Positions 49,430-59,092 of a stretch of DNA of 64,000 bases are shown one piece after another. The position numbers and the translations under genes were made by a program. The notes beneath the pieces were generated by a model. That model worked only from the letters and a program-made list of their open reading frames with translations. It ran no database searches and was not told the DNA's origin. Origin of the DNA: Falsigemmobacter faecalis (GTDB lineage Bacteria; Pseudomonadota; Alphaproteobacteria; Rhodobacterales; Rhodobacteraceae); contig NZ_RRAZ01000006.1 in NCBI RefSeq assembly GCF_003863335.1, positions 1-64,000 of the forward strand, given 5' to 3'. How positions within the stretch are numbered: the first letter of the stretch is position 1; every line of letters begins with the position of its first letter.

Positions 49430-50421
49430 CAGCTTCCGGGCTGCGCTGCGATCAGGGCCTCCAGTTCAGCACGAAGCCCCCCGAAGTCAACCACTTCCGG
49501 GCTGCGCCGCGCGGCCAGGGCTGCGTCACAACGCGCCAGAGCCGCATCCGTCAGCGCCCCCGCCCCCTCAGCCGCCGCCATAAAGCCCGCCAGATCGTCG
49601 TTGCAGTGCAAGACCAGATCACAGCCCGCCGCGACAGAGCGCCCGGCCCGCTCGCGGATACTGCCGCTCAGCGCGCCCATGCCGATGTCATCGGACATGA
49701 TCGCGCCCTGAAAGCCCCAGTCCTCGCGCATCATGCGCAGAGCATCCGGGTTCATGGTGCAGGGCAGATCGCCAAGGAAGGGCAGCACGATATGCGCCGT
49801 CATCGCCAGCGGCAGCTGGTTCAGTGCGCGGAAGGGCGCGAAATCCGTCGCCTCAAGCGCGGCCCGCGCGACATCAATCAGTGGCAGCTCTTTATGGCTG
49901 TCCTGGGTCGCCCGGCCATGGCCCGGCAGATGTTTGATGACCGGCAGCACACCGCCCTGCAAGAGCCCCTCAGCCATCGCCCCGGCGTTCCGCGCCACCT
50001 CCGCCGCCGTCCCGCCCATGCAGCGCGAGCGCAGGAAGGGATGGGTTTCGGGCCAGGCCAGATCGGCGCAGGGCGCGAAATTGCCATCAATGCCCACCGC
50101 GCGCAGCTCCGCCGCCATCATGCGACCGCGCAGCGCAAAGCCGGGCCCTCCCGCACCAAGCTGGTCGATGGCCGGCAGATACTCATGCCAATGCGGCGCG
50201 CGCAGACGCTGCACCCGGCCGCCTTCCTGGTCGATGAAGATCGGCGCATCGCGGCCCAGGGCTGCGCGCAGATCCGAGGTCAGCCGCGACAGCTGCGCCG
50301 GATCTTCGATATTGCGGGCAAAAAGCACAAAGCCCCAGGGGTTGGCATCCCGAAAGAACGCCGCCTCATCGGGGAGAAGAACGGGGCCTTCCAGCCCCAG
50401 AATCGCTGCCGTTAAAGTCAC
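49429..50421 (-). CDS. nagZ: Beta-N-acetylhexosaminidase NagZ
   Basis: NagZ removes N-acetylglucosamine from anhydro-muropeptides in the cytoplasm during peptidoglycan recycling (GH3). The 330-aa protein carries PIFIDQEGGRVQRL, the catalytic KHLPGHGRATQDSHKELP block with the acid/base histidine and aspartate, and MSDDIGMGAL with the nucleophile aspartate. Start is GTG at 50421, overlapping the upstream SPOR gene stop (GTGA). Confidence 0.94.
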   Translation of the reverse strand: MTLTAAILGLEGPVLLPDEAAFFRDANPWGFVLFARNIEDPAQLSRLTSDLRAALGRDAPIFIDQEGGRVQRLRAPHWHEYLPAIDQLGAGGPGFALRGRMMAAELRAVGIDGNFAPCADLAWPETHPFLRSRCMGGTAAEVARNAGAMAEGLLQGGVLPVIKHLPGHGRATQDSHKELPLIDVARAALEATDFAPFRALNQLPLAMTAHIVLPFLGDLPCTMNPDALRMMREDWGFQGAIMSDDIGMGALSGSIRERAGRSVAAGCDLVLHCNDDLAGFMAAAEGAGALTDAALARCDAALAARRSPEVVDFGGLRAELEALIAAQPGS

Positions 50422-51329
50422 CGCTGGGTCACCGGCACACAGCGCAGATCACCCGATTCAATCGCCGCACAGAAGCGACGGCTTTCGTCTTCCGACATAA
50501 ACCCTGCCACGCGCAGCCGATAGAAGGTGCGCCCCACTGAACTTGCGGGCTGAATCACCCGGCTTTTTCCATCAAAAAGAGCGCCATGACGGGCAGAGAC
50601 ACGGTCCCATTCCGCCCGCGCCTGATCCATCTCATCAAAGGCACCGATCTGCGCCAGACGTGCCCCCGCGGGCAGCCCCGCCGGATCCACCTCAAGCCCC
50701 GGGGCCGGGGACGCCGAAACGGCCACAGCCCCCGAGATCGCCAGCGCCGGCTCACCCGCAAGGGTGGCGGCCTGTGCAAGACGGATCTGCGGACGCGGCA
50801 TCGGGCGCAGCGAGGTACGCATGGCGCCAGGCGGCAGATCTGCCACCTCGCCGATGAACGCACCATTGTCTTCCGGCATCTCTTCGGAATATTCCGCAGC
50901 CGCCTGACGGGCGAGTTCTTCGGCCAGCGCGAGGGTGCGGGCAAAGCTGTCGCTTTCCACCACCTCCTGCGGCGCGGCAGAGCCGACACCGGGCGCATCA
51001 TCTTCGGCCAGCTCGACCGGAGCCGGGGCCAGAAGGATCTGCTCGGGCACTTCGCCCGCCACGCCGGAACCCGCGATCTGCATGACCGTGAGGCCGGTAT
51101 TGGCAGCGATTCGCCCGCCCGGCTCTTGCGGCGCGACCCGGATCGGCCCCTCGATGGCCATGATCACCGGCACCCCCGAGGCATCGCGCACCGCAAGCCG
51201 ATACCCCCAGACTGCTGCCCCCGCCAGCAGAGCCAGAGAAGTCAGCGCACCAATTACATTCAACGTGGATCCGGGACGCCGCGACGACGTTCCCCCGGCC
51301 ACGAATTCGTTAAAATTCGCTTCTGCCAT
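50418..51329 (-). CDS. SPOR domain membrane protein
   Basis: This 303-aa protein has a short cytoplasmic N-terminus, one membrane helix (LNVIGALTSLALLAGAAVWGY, about 23-45), an Ala/Pro/Glu-rich periplasmic linker, and a C-terminal SPOR domain (from about 225: RLAQIGAFDEMDQARAEWDR to the end). SPOR domains bind denuded peptidoglycan at division sites. Genes of this kind sit between argS and nagZ throughout Rhodobacterales. It starts 96 bp after the argS stop. Confidence 0.88.
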   Translation of the reverse strand: MAEANFNEFVAGGTSSRRPGSTLNVIGALTSLALLAGAAVWGYRLAVRDASGVPVIMAIEGPIRVAPQEPGGRIAANTGLTVMQIAGSGVAGEVPEQILLAPAPVELAEDDAPGVGSAAPQEVVESDSFARTLALAEELARQAAAEYSEEMPEDNGAFIGEVADLPPGAMRTSLRPMPRPQIRLAQAATLAGEPALAISGAVAVSASPAPGLEVDPAGLPAGARLAQIGAFDEMDQARAEWDRVSARHGALFDGKSRVIQPASSVGRTFYRLRVAGFMSEDESRRFCAAIESGDLRCVPVTQR

Positions 51330-51425
51330 GTCCTGCTCCGCCTGCGCGGGTTGGCCCCGCGCCTCATTTTATCAGCAGGGGCGAAAGACCGCCCCTGCCT
51401 GCCTCCAGACCGGCAGAGCTGCGCT

Positions 51426-53168
51426 TCAGCGCATTTCTTCGACCGGCTGGACCCCGAGAATACCGAGGCCCGAGCGGATAACAACGCCCACGGCCTGAGC
51501 CAGTGCAATTTTTGCCTGAGATGTTGCAACATCGTCCTGGACGAAGCGCAGCGAGACATCCTCATTGCCGCGATTCCAGAAGCCGTGGAACTCAGAGGCC
51601 AGCTCATAAAGATAGAAGGCCACGCGGTGCACTTCGTTCGAACGCGCCGCCACTTCGACAAGGCGCGGCCATTCGGCCAGCTTGCCGATCAGCGCCAGTT
51701 CCGCCGGATGCGAGAGTTTCGACAGATCCGCCGCCGCCATGGCCGCATCATCCACCGTGATCCCTGCATCCCGCGCCTTGCGCAGCACCGAATTCACCCG
51801 GGCATTGGCATATTGCACGTAGAAGACCGGGTTGTCTTTCGACTGCTCCAGCACTTTGGCGAAGTCGAAATCCAGCGAGATATCGTTCTTGCGGGTCAGC
51901 ATGATGAAGCGGGTGACGTCAGCGCCCGCCTCTTCGACCACATCGCGCAGGGTCACAAAGGTGCCCGCCCGTTTCGACATTTTGAAGGGCTCGCCGTTTT
52001 TAAACAGCTTCACCAGCTGGATCAGCTTGATGTCCAGCGGCACTTTCCCGCCCGAGAGCGCCGAGACGGCTGCCTTCATCCGCTTCACATAACCGCCGTG
52101 ATCCGCGCCGAAGATGTCGATCAGCTCATCAAAGCCGCGCTTCACCTTGTTGTAGTGATAAGCAATATCCGGCGCGAAATAGGTCCAGGCACCATCCGAT
52201 TTCATCACCGGACGATCGACGTCATCGCCATGCGCGGTCGAACGGAACAGGGTCTGCTCACGCGGCTCCCAGTCTTCCGGCAGCTTGCCTTTCGGCGGCT
52301 CAAGCACGCCCTCATAGATCAGGCCCGCGTCGCGCAGTTCCTGAATGGCGGCTTCGATCTCACCGGTGCCGTAAAGCGCCTTTTCCGAGGAATAGACGTC
52401 CATCTCGACGCCCAGAAGACGCAGGTCCTCGCGGATTTCCACCATCATCATTTCGGTGGCGATCTCGCGGAACTGCACCAGCCAGTCCGATTCCGGCTTG
52501 TCGATCAGACTGTCGCCAAAGCGCGTTTTCAGCTCTTCGCCGACCGGGATCAGATAATCGCCCGGGTAAAGCCCTTCACGGATCTCGGGGCTGAGGCCAT
52601 TGGCCTCGCGGTAACGCTCATAGGCCGAGCGCGCCAGAACATCGACCTGCGCGCCGCCGTCGTTGATGTAATATTCGCGCGTCACATTCCAGCCCGCAAA
52701 GGCCAGCAGCTTGGAGAGCGCATCGCCCACCACCGCGCCGCGCACGTGACCGACATGCATCGGGCCGGTCGGGTTGGCCGAGACGAACTCGACGTTGACT
52801 TTACGGCCCTGGCCCAGCGCCGAGCGGCCATAACCGGTGCCGCTGGCCAGAATGGTGCCCACAAGCCCCTGCCAGACTGCCGCTTCAAGACGCAGGTTCA
52901 GGAACCCCGGACCCGCCACTTCAGCGCTTTCGATGCGCGGATCGTCGGTCAGCTTTGCGGCCAGCGCTTCCGCGATCACGCGCGGTGCTTTGCCGGCAGG
53001 CTTCGCCAGAACCATGGCCGCGTTGGACGCCATGTCACCATGGGCGGCATCGCGGGGCGGCTCAACGGCGATATTGCTGCGGTCAAGACCTGCGGGCAGC
53101 AGGCCCTCGGCCTCCAGCTGGTCAAGCGCGGTAAGAACGACGGAGCGGATTTCTTCAAAAAGGTTCAT
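51426..53168 (-). CDS. argS: Arginyl-tRNA synthetase
   Basis: This class I synthetase charges tRNA-Arg. The 580-aa protein has the ArgRS N-terminal Add-1 domain (first ~110 residues), the HIGH-type motif [10 protein letters not shown], the YYINDGGAQ block, the tRNA-dependent catalytic core, KMSK as [13 protein letters not shown], and the helical DALR anticodon-binding domain from about 460 to the end ([10 protein letters not shown] at the C-terminus). The open frame extends to 53222, but the ATG at 53168 starts the conserved [11 protein letters not shown]. Confidence 0.97.
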   Translation of the reverse strand: MNLFEEIRSVVLTALDQLEAEGLLPAGLDRSNIAVEPPRDAAHGDMASNAAMVLAKPAGKAPRVIAEALAAKLTDDPRIESAEVAGPGFLNLRLEAAVWQGLVGTILASGTGYGRSALGQGRKVNVEFVSANPTGPMHVGHVRGAVVGDALSKLLAFAGWNVTREYYINDGGAQVDVLARSAYERYREANGLSPEIREGLYPGDYLIPVGEELKTRFGDSLIDKPESDWLVQFREIATEMMMVEIREDLRLLGVEMDVYSSEKALYGTGEIEAAIQELRDAGLIYEGVLEPPKGKLPEDWEPREQTLFRSTAHGDDVDRPVMKSDGAWTYFAPDIAYHYNKVKRGFDELIDIFGADHGGYVKRMKAAVSALSGGKVPLDIKLIQLVKLFKNGEPFKMSKRAGTFVTLRDVVEEAGADVTRFIMLTRKNDISLDFDFAKVLEQSKDNPVFYVQYANARVNSVLRKARDAGITVDDAAMAAADLSKLSHPAELALIGKLAEWPRLVEVAARSNEVHRVAFYLYELASEFHGFWNRGNEDVSLRFVQDDVATSQAKIALAQAVGVVIRSGLGILGVQPVEEMR

Positions 53169-53312
53169 GATCAGGGTCCCTGGATTGCCCAAGGGTTTAA
53201 CCTGACACGCCTCTTTCGGCAACGGGGCGCGCCGCCTTCTGCGTCACCGCGCGTCAATGCGCGCCGGGACGGCTTTACAGGCACTGCCTGAGCCACGCTT
53301 TTCCTGTCAGAC

Positions 53313-53340
53313 GAGAGAGAGCGGCGCGCCGCTCTCTCTC
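53313..53340 (-). terminator. Strong hairpin after the rhodanese gene
   Basis: GAGAGAGAGCGGC and GCCGCTCTCTCTC form a perfect 13-bp stem with a GC loop, 8 bases past the rhodanese stop. There is no T-run, so it may act as a 3' stability hairpin or as a factor-assisted terminator that separates the catabolic block from argS. Confidence 0.6.
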
Positions 53341-53347
53341 CCGGATC

Positions 53348-53740
53348 TCAGCCCTTCGACAGCTTTTCCGCCACCGGCAGCCCTGCCGCTTTCCAGCCGC
53401 CAAAGCCCTCGCGCATGGAGCGGGCCTGAAGCCCCATCTCCTGCGCCACCTTTGCCGCCAGAAGCGAGCGCAGCCCGCCTGCGCAGAAAAAGACGAAGGT
53501 CTTATCCTCCGCAAAGACGGGCTTGTGATAGGGGCTTTCCGGATCAATCCAGAACTCCAGCATCCCGCGCGGGGCATGGAAAGCGCCGGGGATCACCCCC
53601 TCACGCTCCAGCTCGCGCGGGTCGCGGATATCGACCAGCACGACGCCCGGGTCCCCGCGCAAAGCTGCCGCTTCCTGAAGGGTCATCGAAGTGACGACCG
53701 CCTCTGCCTCTGCCAGCAGATCTTTATAGCCCTTCACCAT
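53348..53740 (-). CDS. Rhodanese-like sulfurtransferase
   Basis: This 130-aa single-domain rhodanese has VVLVDIRDPRELEREGVIPG and the active-site loop FFCAGGLRSLLAA with the persulfide cysteine, then the GFGGWKAAGLP end. Such proteins pass sulfur to acceptors such as cyanide, thiols or cofactor-building proteins. It lies 3 bp after the AhpD-like gene, which follows the molybdenum oxidoreductase with a gap of 22 bp, so it is part of the same minus-strand operon. Confidence 0.88.
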   Translation of the reverse strand: MVKGYKDLLAEAEAVVTSMTLQEAAALRGDPGVVLVDIRDPRELEREGVIPGAFHAPRGMLEFWIDPESPYHKPVFAEDKTFVFFCAGGLRSLLAAKVAQEMGLQARSMREGFGGWKAAGLPVAEKLSKG

Positions 53741-53743
53741 GGC

Positions 53744-54313
53744 TCAGCGCGCCATGGCGAAAAATTCGGTATTCGGACGCATGGCGGTGACATTGGCCAT
53801 CCGGTTCGACATGCCGAAGAAGGCAGAAATGGCGGCGATGTCCCAGATGTCATCCTCGGTAAAACCATGCGCGCCAAGCGTAGTGAAATCCTCTTCCCCC
53901 ACCTCATAGGCCGCCTGCGAGACCTTCATCCCGAAGTCGATCATCGCTTTTTGACGCGGGGTGATATCGGCTTTGCGGTAGTTGACCGCTATCTGATCGG
54001 CGATCAGCGGGTTTTTGGCGCGGATGCGCAGGATCGCGCCATGGGCGATGACGCAATACTGGCACTGATTGGCGGCCGAAGTGGCCACCACGATCATCTC
54101 ACGCTCGGCCTTGGTGAGATTGCCTGGCTTGTCCATCAGCGCATCATGATAGGCCATAAAGGCGCGGAATTCCTCGGGGCGATAGGCCAGCGTCAGAAAG
54201 ACATTCGGGATGAAGCCTGATTTTTCCTGCACCGCCTCCAGGCGGGTCCGGATGTCTTCCGGCAGATCGCGGAGTGCGGGCACCGGAAAACGGCTGATCG
54301 GTTGGTCGGTCAT
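53744..54313 (-). CDS. AhpD-like peroxidase-related (CMD-domain) protein
   Basis: This 189-aa all-helical protein of the carboxymuconolactone decarboxylase/AhpD superfamily carries the CxxC redox motif with the following histidine in NQCQYCVIAHGAIL, and the peroxidase-related C-terminus (FGMSNRMANVTAMRPNTEFF). It probably reduces peroxides or handles a thiol-linked redox step next to the oxidoreductases of this cluster. The frame reaches 54424, but the ATG at 54313 gives MTDQPISRFPVPAL, the normal start. Confidence 0.85.
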   Translation of the reverse strand: MTDQPISRFPVPALRDLPEDIRTRLEAVQEKSGFIPNVFLTLAYRPEEFRAFMAYHDALMDKPGNLTKAEREMIVVATSAANQCQYCVIAHGAILRIRAKNPLIADQIAVNYRKADITPRQKAMIDFGMKVSQAAYEVGEEDFTTLGAHGFTEDDIWDIAAISAFFGMSNRMANVTAMRPNTEFFAMAR

Positions 54314-54335
54314 GTCAGGCTCCTCCCTGAAGTCT

Positions 54336-56651
54336 TTATTCCGCCGCCATGGGGGCCTGCAGGCTTCCCATATAGACGGCATCGCTGTCGGGGAGTTCCC
54401 CCGCAACCTTTTCCACCCGCACAAGGCAGGTATGGGCCGAGCAGCCCTGCCCCAGCGCCGAGGTCGGAATATCCGGCGTCAGCACATTGGGATTGCCCGA
54501 CAGCTCCACCCCATCCGGCCCCGGCGTGAACCAGGAGCCTGTGGGCAGCACCAGAACGCCCCGCGCGACCGAAGGCGTCAGCGTGGCCGTGGCATAACAG
54601 GCCCCGCGGCTGCTGGAGATTTTCACCGCATTGCCATCCGCAATGCCGCGCTTTTTCGCCTCATCGGGGTGCATCCGTGCCTGCTCGCGCCCGTGGCGCT
54701 TTTCTGAGCGGCTGTAATCCGCCGTCTCAAGCTGGCTGTGCAGACGCCCGAGCGGCTGGTTGGAGATCAGATGCAGCTCATCCTCAGCCGCCTCTCCCAG
54801 CCATTCCAGCGGCGGAAGCCAGGTCGGATGCGCCGGGCAGTCGGCATATTGCCGCTCCGCCAGCATCTGCGAGCCAAGGACGATTTTTCCGCTTTCGGTC
54901 TCAAGGCGGTTCGCCTCGGGGTCTTCGCGAAAGCCTGCCAGATAGCTGTGCATCTGCTTCACCGGCATCTGTGCCCAGCCTTTGGCCCAGAACTCCTCAA
55001 ACGCGGGCATCTCCTGGCCAAAGCGGGCTTTGGCATCCGCGCGGGTGCCTTCATACATATGGCGGATCCAGCCCATCTCATCGCGGCCCTCGGTGAAGGC
55101 CTCTTCCACGCCAAGGCGCGCGGCGATGGCGCGGGCGATCTCATGATCCGAGCGTGCCTCCCCCAGCGGCTCGACGCATTTGCCCATGGCCACGACCAGA
55201 TCCGAGCGGCGGTTGCCGCCGATGTCATTGCGCTCCAGCGAGGTGGTGGCGGGCAGGATGATATCGCCGCGCCGCACGGTGGCGGTGAACATCGGGTCCT
55301 GCACGATGATCGTCTCAGGCCGCTTCCAGGCGGCATCGAGGCGGTTCAGGTCCTGATGGTGGTGATAGGGGTTGCCGCCCGCCCACCAGACAAGGCGGGT
55401 GTCGGGATAGGTATATTCCTCCCCCTCATAGGTGAATTTACCGCCAGGGTTCTCCAGCAGATCCGTGATGCGCGCGACGGGGATAAAGGCCTTGTTCGGC
55501 TTATGGCCATGCGAGAAGGCCGGGGATTTACCGATGTTAAGATGCGTCCCCACCCCGCCGAGCGAGGAATAGCCATAGCCCACACCGCCCCCCGGCAGGC
55601 CGATCTGACCGATGACGGAGGCCAGACCCAGCGCCGCCCAATAGGGCTGCTCGCCGTGGTGGGCACGTTGCAGCGACCAGGACATGGTGATCATCGAGCG
55701 GGTATCGACCATGGCGCGGGCCAGTGCCGCAATGCGCCCCGGCCCGATCCCGGTGATCTCGGCCGCCCAGCGGGCGTTTTTCACCTGACCGTCGCTTTCA
55801 CCGCGCAGATAAGACAGATAGCTGTCTGCGCCACTGGTGCATCGGTTCAGGAAGTCCGCATCGTGCCGCCCCGCCGCCAGGATCTCTCCGGCCAGACCAA
55901 GGCAGAGCGCCGTATCGGTATTGGGGCGGATCGGCCACCAGTCGGCATTGACCCAATGGGGCAGATCATCGCGCGCGGGCGAGATCAGGATCACCTTCAC
56001 GCCGCGCTCCACGATCCGGCGCAGGTGGGTTTCCAGCTTATGGGTGCCAAGGCCACCGGCCTCAATCTGCGCCGTGCGCGGCGTCAGCGCGCCAAAGACG
56101 ACCAGAGTTTTGGTGTGTTCAGCAATCGAGTCGAGCGAATTGGCATAACCACCGCAGGCCGCATCAGAGCCAAGCGTATGACGCAGGATCACCGGCCCCG
56201 CCGCGATGGAATAGGTGTCCACATGGCCGGTATAGCCGCCGACCAGGTTCAGCATCCGCTTCAGGTTTGAGGGCGCGTGATGAAACCGCCCCGAAGAGGT
56301 CCAGCCATACGAGCCCGCAAAGATCGAATCATTGCCGTGGGTGTCGATCACCCGGCGGATTTCACCGGCGACCAGCTCCTCTGCCTCATCCCAGGGCAAC
56401 GCGAGGAAGCGGTCTTCGCCGCGCCCGGCACCCCGGCCCTCCAGCACGCCCTTTTCATGCGCCCGCAGCCAGCCTTCGCGCACCATGGGGCGAAGCACGC
56501 GGCGCTCAGGTTTGACCCAATCCGCCACCGAATGAATGATCGGTGACGGATCGGGATCTATCTCCAGCGGTTCCACCCCCACAATCTGATTGTCTTCAAC
56601 CAGAACGGTATAGCTGCCCCAGTGGCTGGCATGCGGAACGCGGCGGATCAT
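54336..56651 (-). CDS. Molybdopterin (bis-MGD) oxidoreductase, biotin sulfoxide reductase/DMSO reductase type
   Basis: This 771-aa cytoplasmic molybdoenzyme lacks a twin-arginine signal and an N-terminal Fe-S cysteine motif, which fits the BisC/TorZ/DMSO reductase branch. The molybdenum-ligand serine is expected at S119 in SYGWTSSGRFHH. MGD-binding blocks follow (VVFGALTPRTAQIE, WWPIRPNTDTALCLGLAGEI, and DPMFTATVRRGDIILPATTS). The C-terminal MGD domain is complete (LISNQPLGRLHSQLETADYS). It could reduce an S- or N-oxide or oxidise a substrate. Its place between a TPP enzyme and an AhpD protein suggests a pathway role rather than respiration. Confidence 0.9.
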   Translation of the reverse strand: MIRRVPHASHWGSYTVLVEDNQIVGVEPLEIDPDPSPIIHSVADWVKPERRVLRPMVREGWLRAHEKGVLEGRGAGRGEDRFLALPWDEAEELVAGEIRRVIDTHGNDSIFAGSYGWTSSGRFHHAPSNLKRMLNLVGGYTGHVDTYSIAAGPVILRHTLGSDAACGGYANSLDSIAEHTKTLVVFGALTPRTAQIEAGGLGTHKLETHLRRIVERGVKVILISPARDDLPHWVNADWWPIRPNTDTALCLGLAGEILAAGRHDADFLNRCTSGADSYLSYLRGESDGQVKNARWAAEITGIGPGRIAALARAMVDTRSMITMSWSLQRAHHGEQPYWAALGLASVIGQIGLPGGGVGYGYSSLGGVGTHLNIGKSPAFSHGHKPNKAFIPVARITDLLENPGGKFTYEGEEYTYPDTRLVWWAGGNPYHHHQDLNRLDAAWKRPETIIVQDPMFTATVRRGDIILPATTSLERNDIGGNRRSDLVVAMGKCVEPLGEARSDHEIARAIAARLGVEEAFTEGRDEMGWIRHMYEGTRADAKARFGQEMPAFEEFWAKGWAQMPVKQMHSYLAGFREDPEANRLETESGKIVLGSQMLAERQYADCPAHPTWLPPLEWLGEAAEDELHLISNQPLGRLHSQLETADYSRSEKRHGREQARMHPDEAKKRGIADGNAVKISSSRGACYATATLTPSVARGVLVLPTGSWFTPGPDGVELSGNPNVLTPDIPTSALGQGCSAHTCLVRVEKVAGELPDSDAVYMGSLQAPMAAE

Positions 56652-56670
56652 TGTCAGGGTCTCATTTCAC

Positions 56671-58224
56671 TCAGATAAGGGCCTCGATCAGGAAGGGGCC
56701 TTTGCGGGTCATCGCATCTGCGAATGCCGCCTCGAAAGCCTCTGCCGTATCGACGGACACCGCATCAACTCCCATCCCCCGGGCGAGTTCAACCCATTTC
56801 AGTTCCGGCTTATCAAGATCAAGCATCCGGCTGGCGTTTTCCCCCGGCGCATTGGCACCGACGTTCTTCAGCTCGCCCAGCAGGATCTGATATTTGCGGT
56901 TGGCAAAGATCACCGTGACCACATCCAGCTGCTCACGCGCCTGGGTCCAGAGCGCCTGCAGCGTATACATCCCCGAGCCATCGGCCTGCAGACCGATCAC
57001 CTTGCGCTCCGGGCAGGCCACGGCAGCCCCCGTCGCCATGGGAATGCCCACGCCGATCGCGCCCCCGGTCAGCTGCAGGAAATCATGCGCCGGGGCGCTG
57101 TGGCTGAGCGGAAAGAAATTCCGCCCCGAGGTCACCGATTCGTCGCAGATGATCGCCTGATCGGGCATATGCCGCACCACCGAGGCCATCACCGCCTCCG
57201 GGGTCAGCGCGCCCGGCGCCGGGGCTTCGGGGCGCTTCAGTTCATTCAGAGTCAGCGGGATGTCATCGCCTGCCCCGACGACTTCGGCCAGCGCCTGAAG
57301 GGCCGCCAGCAGATCGGTCTCTTTTTCGACCATATCGAGGATCTCACATCCCTCGGGCAGCATCGAGCCGGGCTTGCCGGGATAGGCGAAGAAGCCGACC
57401 GGGGCCTTCGCGCCGATCAGAATGGCCTGCCCGGTGCCCGCAAGCGCCGCCACGGCCTGATCGACCGGATAGGGCACGCGCTCAATCGCCACGCGGCCTG
57501 CGCCACGCTCCACCCGCCCGTTGGAGCCCTGGGCCATGAAACGCGCGCCGGTTTTGGTGGCGATGCGCTGCAGCACCTCCAGGGCATTGGCCCGCAGCGC
57601 CCGACCCGAGACAAAGATCACCGTCTGCTGCCCATTGCCGAGCATCTTCGCCGCTTTGGCCACCAGCGCCGCATCCGGGGCCTTCGCCTGCGGCAGAGCA
57701 ATCGCCTGCGGCATGGCGGCCGAGGTTTCCGACCAGGCGGCATCGGCAGGCAGGATCAGCGTGCAGACCTGGCCCTGCCCGGTCATCGCCGCGCGGATCG
57801 CCGCCTCCGTGGTCTCGCCCATGGTTTCGGCATCCGTCGCCCGGCCCACCCAATCCGACATCGGTGCGGCCAGACCATCGATATCCGAGGTCAGCGGCGC
57901 GTCAAACTTCAGGTGATAAGAGGCATGATCGCCCACCACATTGACCATCGGCGTGCGGGCGCGGCGGGCGTTGTGCATATTGGCCAGCGCATTCGCCAGA
58001 CCCGGGCCGGTGTGCAAAAGCGTTGCGGCAGGTTTTTCCGCCATCCGGGCATAGCCATCGGCAGCCCCGGTCACCACGCCCTCAAAGAGCCCCAGGATGC
58101 AGCGGATGCGCGGCTGGCGGTCGAGCGCCGCCACGAAGTGCATCTCGGAGGTGCCGGGATTGGCAAAGCAGGTATCAATCCCATTCGCCAGCAGGGTTTC
58201 ACAAAGCAGATCAGCGCCGTTCAT
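56671..58224 (-). CDS. Thiamine pyrophosphate-dependent enzyme (acetolactate synthase/benzoylformate decarboxylase-like)
   Basis: This 517-aa TPP enzyme has the N-terminal Pyr domain (CFANPGTSEMHFVAALD and the cofactor glutamate in LFEGVVTGAADGYARM), a central domain, and a C-terminal PP domain with the TPP motif QADGSGMYTLQALWTQ through FANRKY. It is shorter than true acetolactate synthases (~570 aa) and probably decarboxylates or cleaves a 2-oxoacid. The substrate is unknown. It lies 19 bp before the molybdenum oxidoreductase and 106 bp after the CoA-transferase beta gene. Confidence 0.88.
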   Translation of the reverse strand: MNGADLLCETLLANGIDTCFANPGTSEMHFVAALDRQPRIRCILGLFEGVVTGAADGYARMAEKPAATLLHTGPGLANALANMHNARRARTPMVNVVGDHASYHLKFDAPLTSDIDGLAAPMSDWVGRATDAETMGETTEAAIRAAMTGQGQVCTLILPADAAWSETSAAMPQAIALPQAKAPDAALVAKAAKMLGNGQQTVIFVSGRALRANALEVLQRIATKTGARFMAQGSNGRVERGAGRVAIERVPYPVDQAVAALAGTGQAILIGAKAPVGFFAYPGKPGSMLPEGCEILDMVEKETDLLAALQALAEVVGAGDDIPLTLNELKRPEAPAPGALTPEAVMASVVRHMPDQAIICDESVTSGRNFFPLSHSAPAHDFLQLTGGAIGVGIPMATGAAVACPERKVIGLQADGSGMYTLQALWTQAREQLDVVTVIFANRKYQILLGELKNVGANAPGENASRMLDLDKPELKWVELARGMGVDAVSVDTAEAFEAAFADAMTRKGPFLIEALI

Positions 58225-58330
58225 CTCTCAAGCCTTCCGTCGGTCCTTGCGACCCCTTCCGGGGCCAGGTGTTTTCTGCGCCCCTGCGCCTTAGCAGAAC
58301 AGAGGCAGCCGTTCTTTGGGGGGCGCGCTC

Positions 58331-59092
58331 TCAGGCTTTTGCCTCAGATTTAAGCTCTGCGCCCCAGGAGGTGGCAAAAGCGGGATAGCTGCCCGCAACC
58401 TCCGCCCGGACCCGCCCGCGCAGCAGCTGAAGCCGTGCGCCCTCAGGCAGCGGGGTCTGCGGCACATTGGCGGCATGCTGAAAAGCAAAGCCCGTCAGAT
58501 CCTTCACCTCTTCGAGGCTCACGCCGGGATGAAGGGATACAAGGGTGAAACCCGCCCGCGCCTTATCGAAATGAAAGAGGCATTTGCCGGTCAGCAGCGC
58601 CACCGGCCCGCCGGAGCGGTGAACCCCCTCAGGGCTGGTGCCGGGGGCCGAGATGAACTCGGCCTCCCCGACCAGCACACGGGGCGAATGCTCTTCACGA
58701 AAGAGGATCACCCGCGGCACCACATAATAAAGATAGGCCGAGCCAAAGGAGCCGGGCCAGCGCAGCTGCGACTGCGGATAGCCGCCCAGGCCGACCAGGT
58801 TCACATTGCCCCGCCCGTCGATCTGCCCGCCGCCCAGGAAAAAGGCGTCGATCCGCCCCTGAGCCGCGCAGTCAAAAAGCTCTGCCGAACCATTGGTGAA
58901 GAAATTATGCTCAACCGAGCCAAGGATCGACAGCCGCAGCCGCGCCCCCGCTTCTTCGGCCAGCGCCCGCGCCAGCATGGCCCCCGCCGCCGGAGCGGGC
59001 GAGGAGGCGCCCACCGCCACATGCCCCACGCCCTCCAGCAAAGTGGCGATGGTGGAGATCAGAAGCTCACGGGGCAAAACAGCGGCGCTCAT
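58331..59092 (-). CDS. CoA-transferase subunit beta (IpdB/glutaconate-CoA transferase-like)
   Basis: This 253-aa protein of the class I CoA-transferase fold has the block FFLGGGQIDGRGNVNLVGLG and VRGRVRAEVAGSY. Its overall pattern is closest, by eye, to the IpdB/GctB branch, which includes ring-opening hydrolases of steroid catabolism as well as true transferases. The catalytic glutamate of transferases is not certain here. The ATG overlaps the alpha-subunit stop, so the two subunits are made together. Confidence 0.82.
   Translation of the reverse strand: MSAAVLPRELLISTIATLLEGVGHVAVGASSPAPAAGAMLARALAEEAGARLRLSILGSVEHNFFTNGSAELFDCAAQGRIDAFFLGGGQIDGRGNVNLVGLGGYPQSQLRWPGSFGSAYLYYVVPRVILFREEHSPRVLVGEAEFISAPGTSPEGVHRSGGPVALLTGKCLFHFDKARAGFTLVSLHPGVSLEEVKDLTGFAFQHAANVPQTPLPEGARLQLLRGRVRAEVAGSYPAFATSWGAELKSEAKA

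Noticed and set aside
50586-53291. Open frame of about 900 codons on the plus strand opposite argS and the SPOR gene
   Set aside because: It crosses two real genes in antisense, has no ribosome site and is rich in H and R like other GC shadows.
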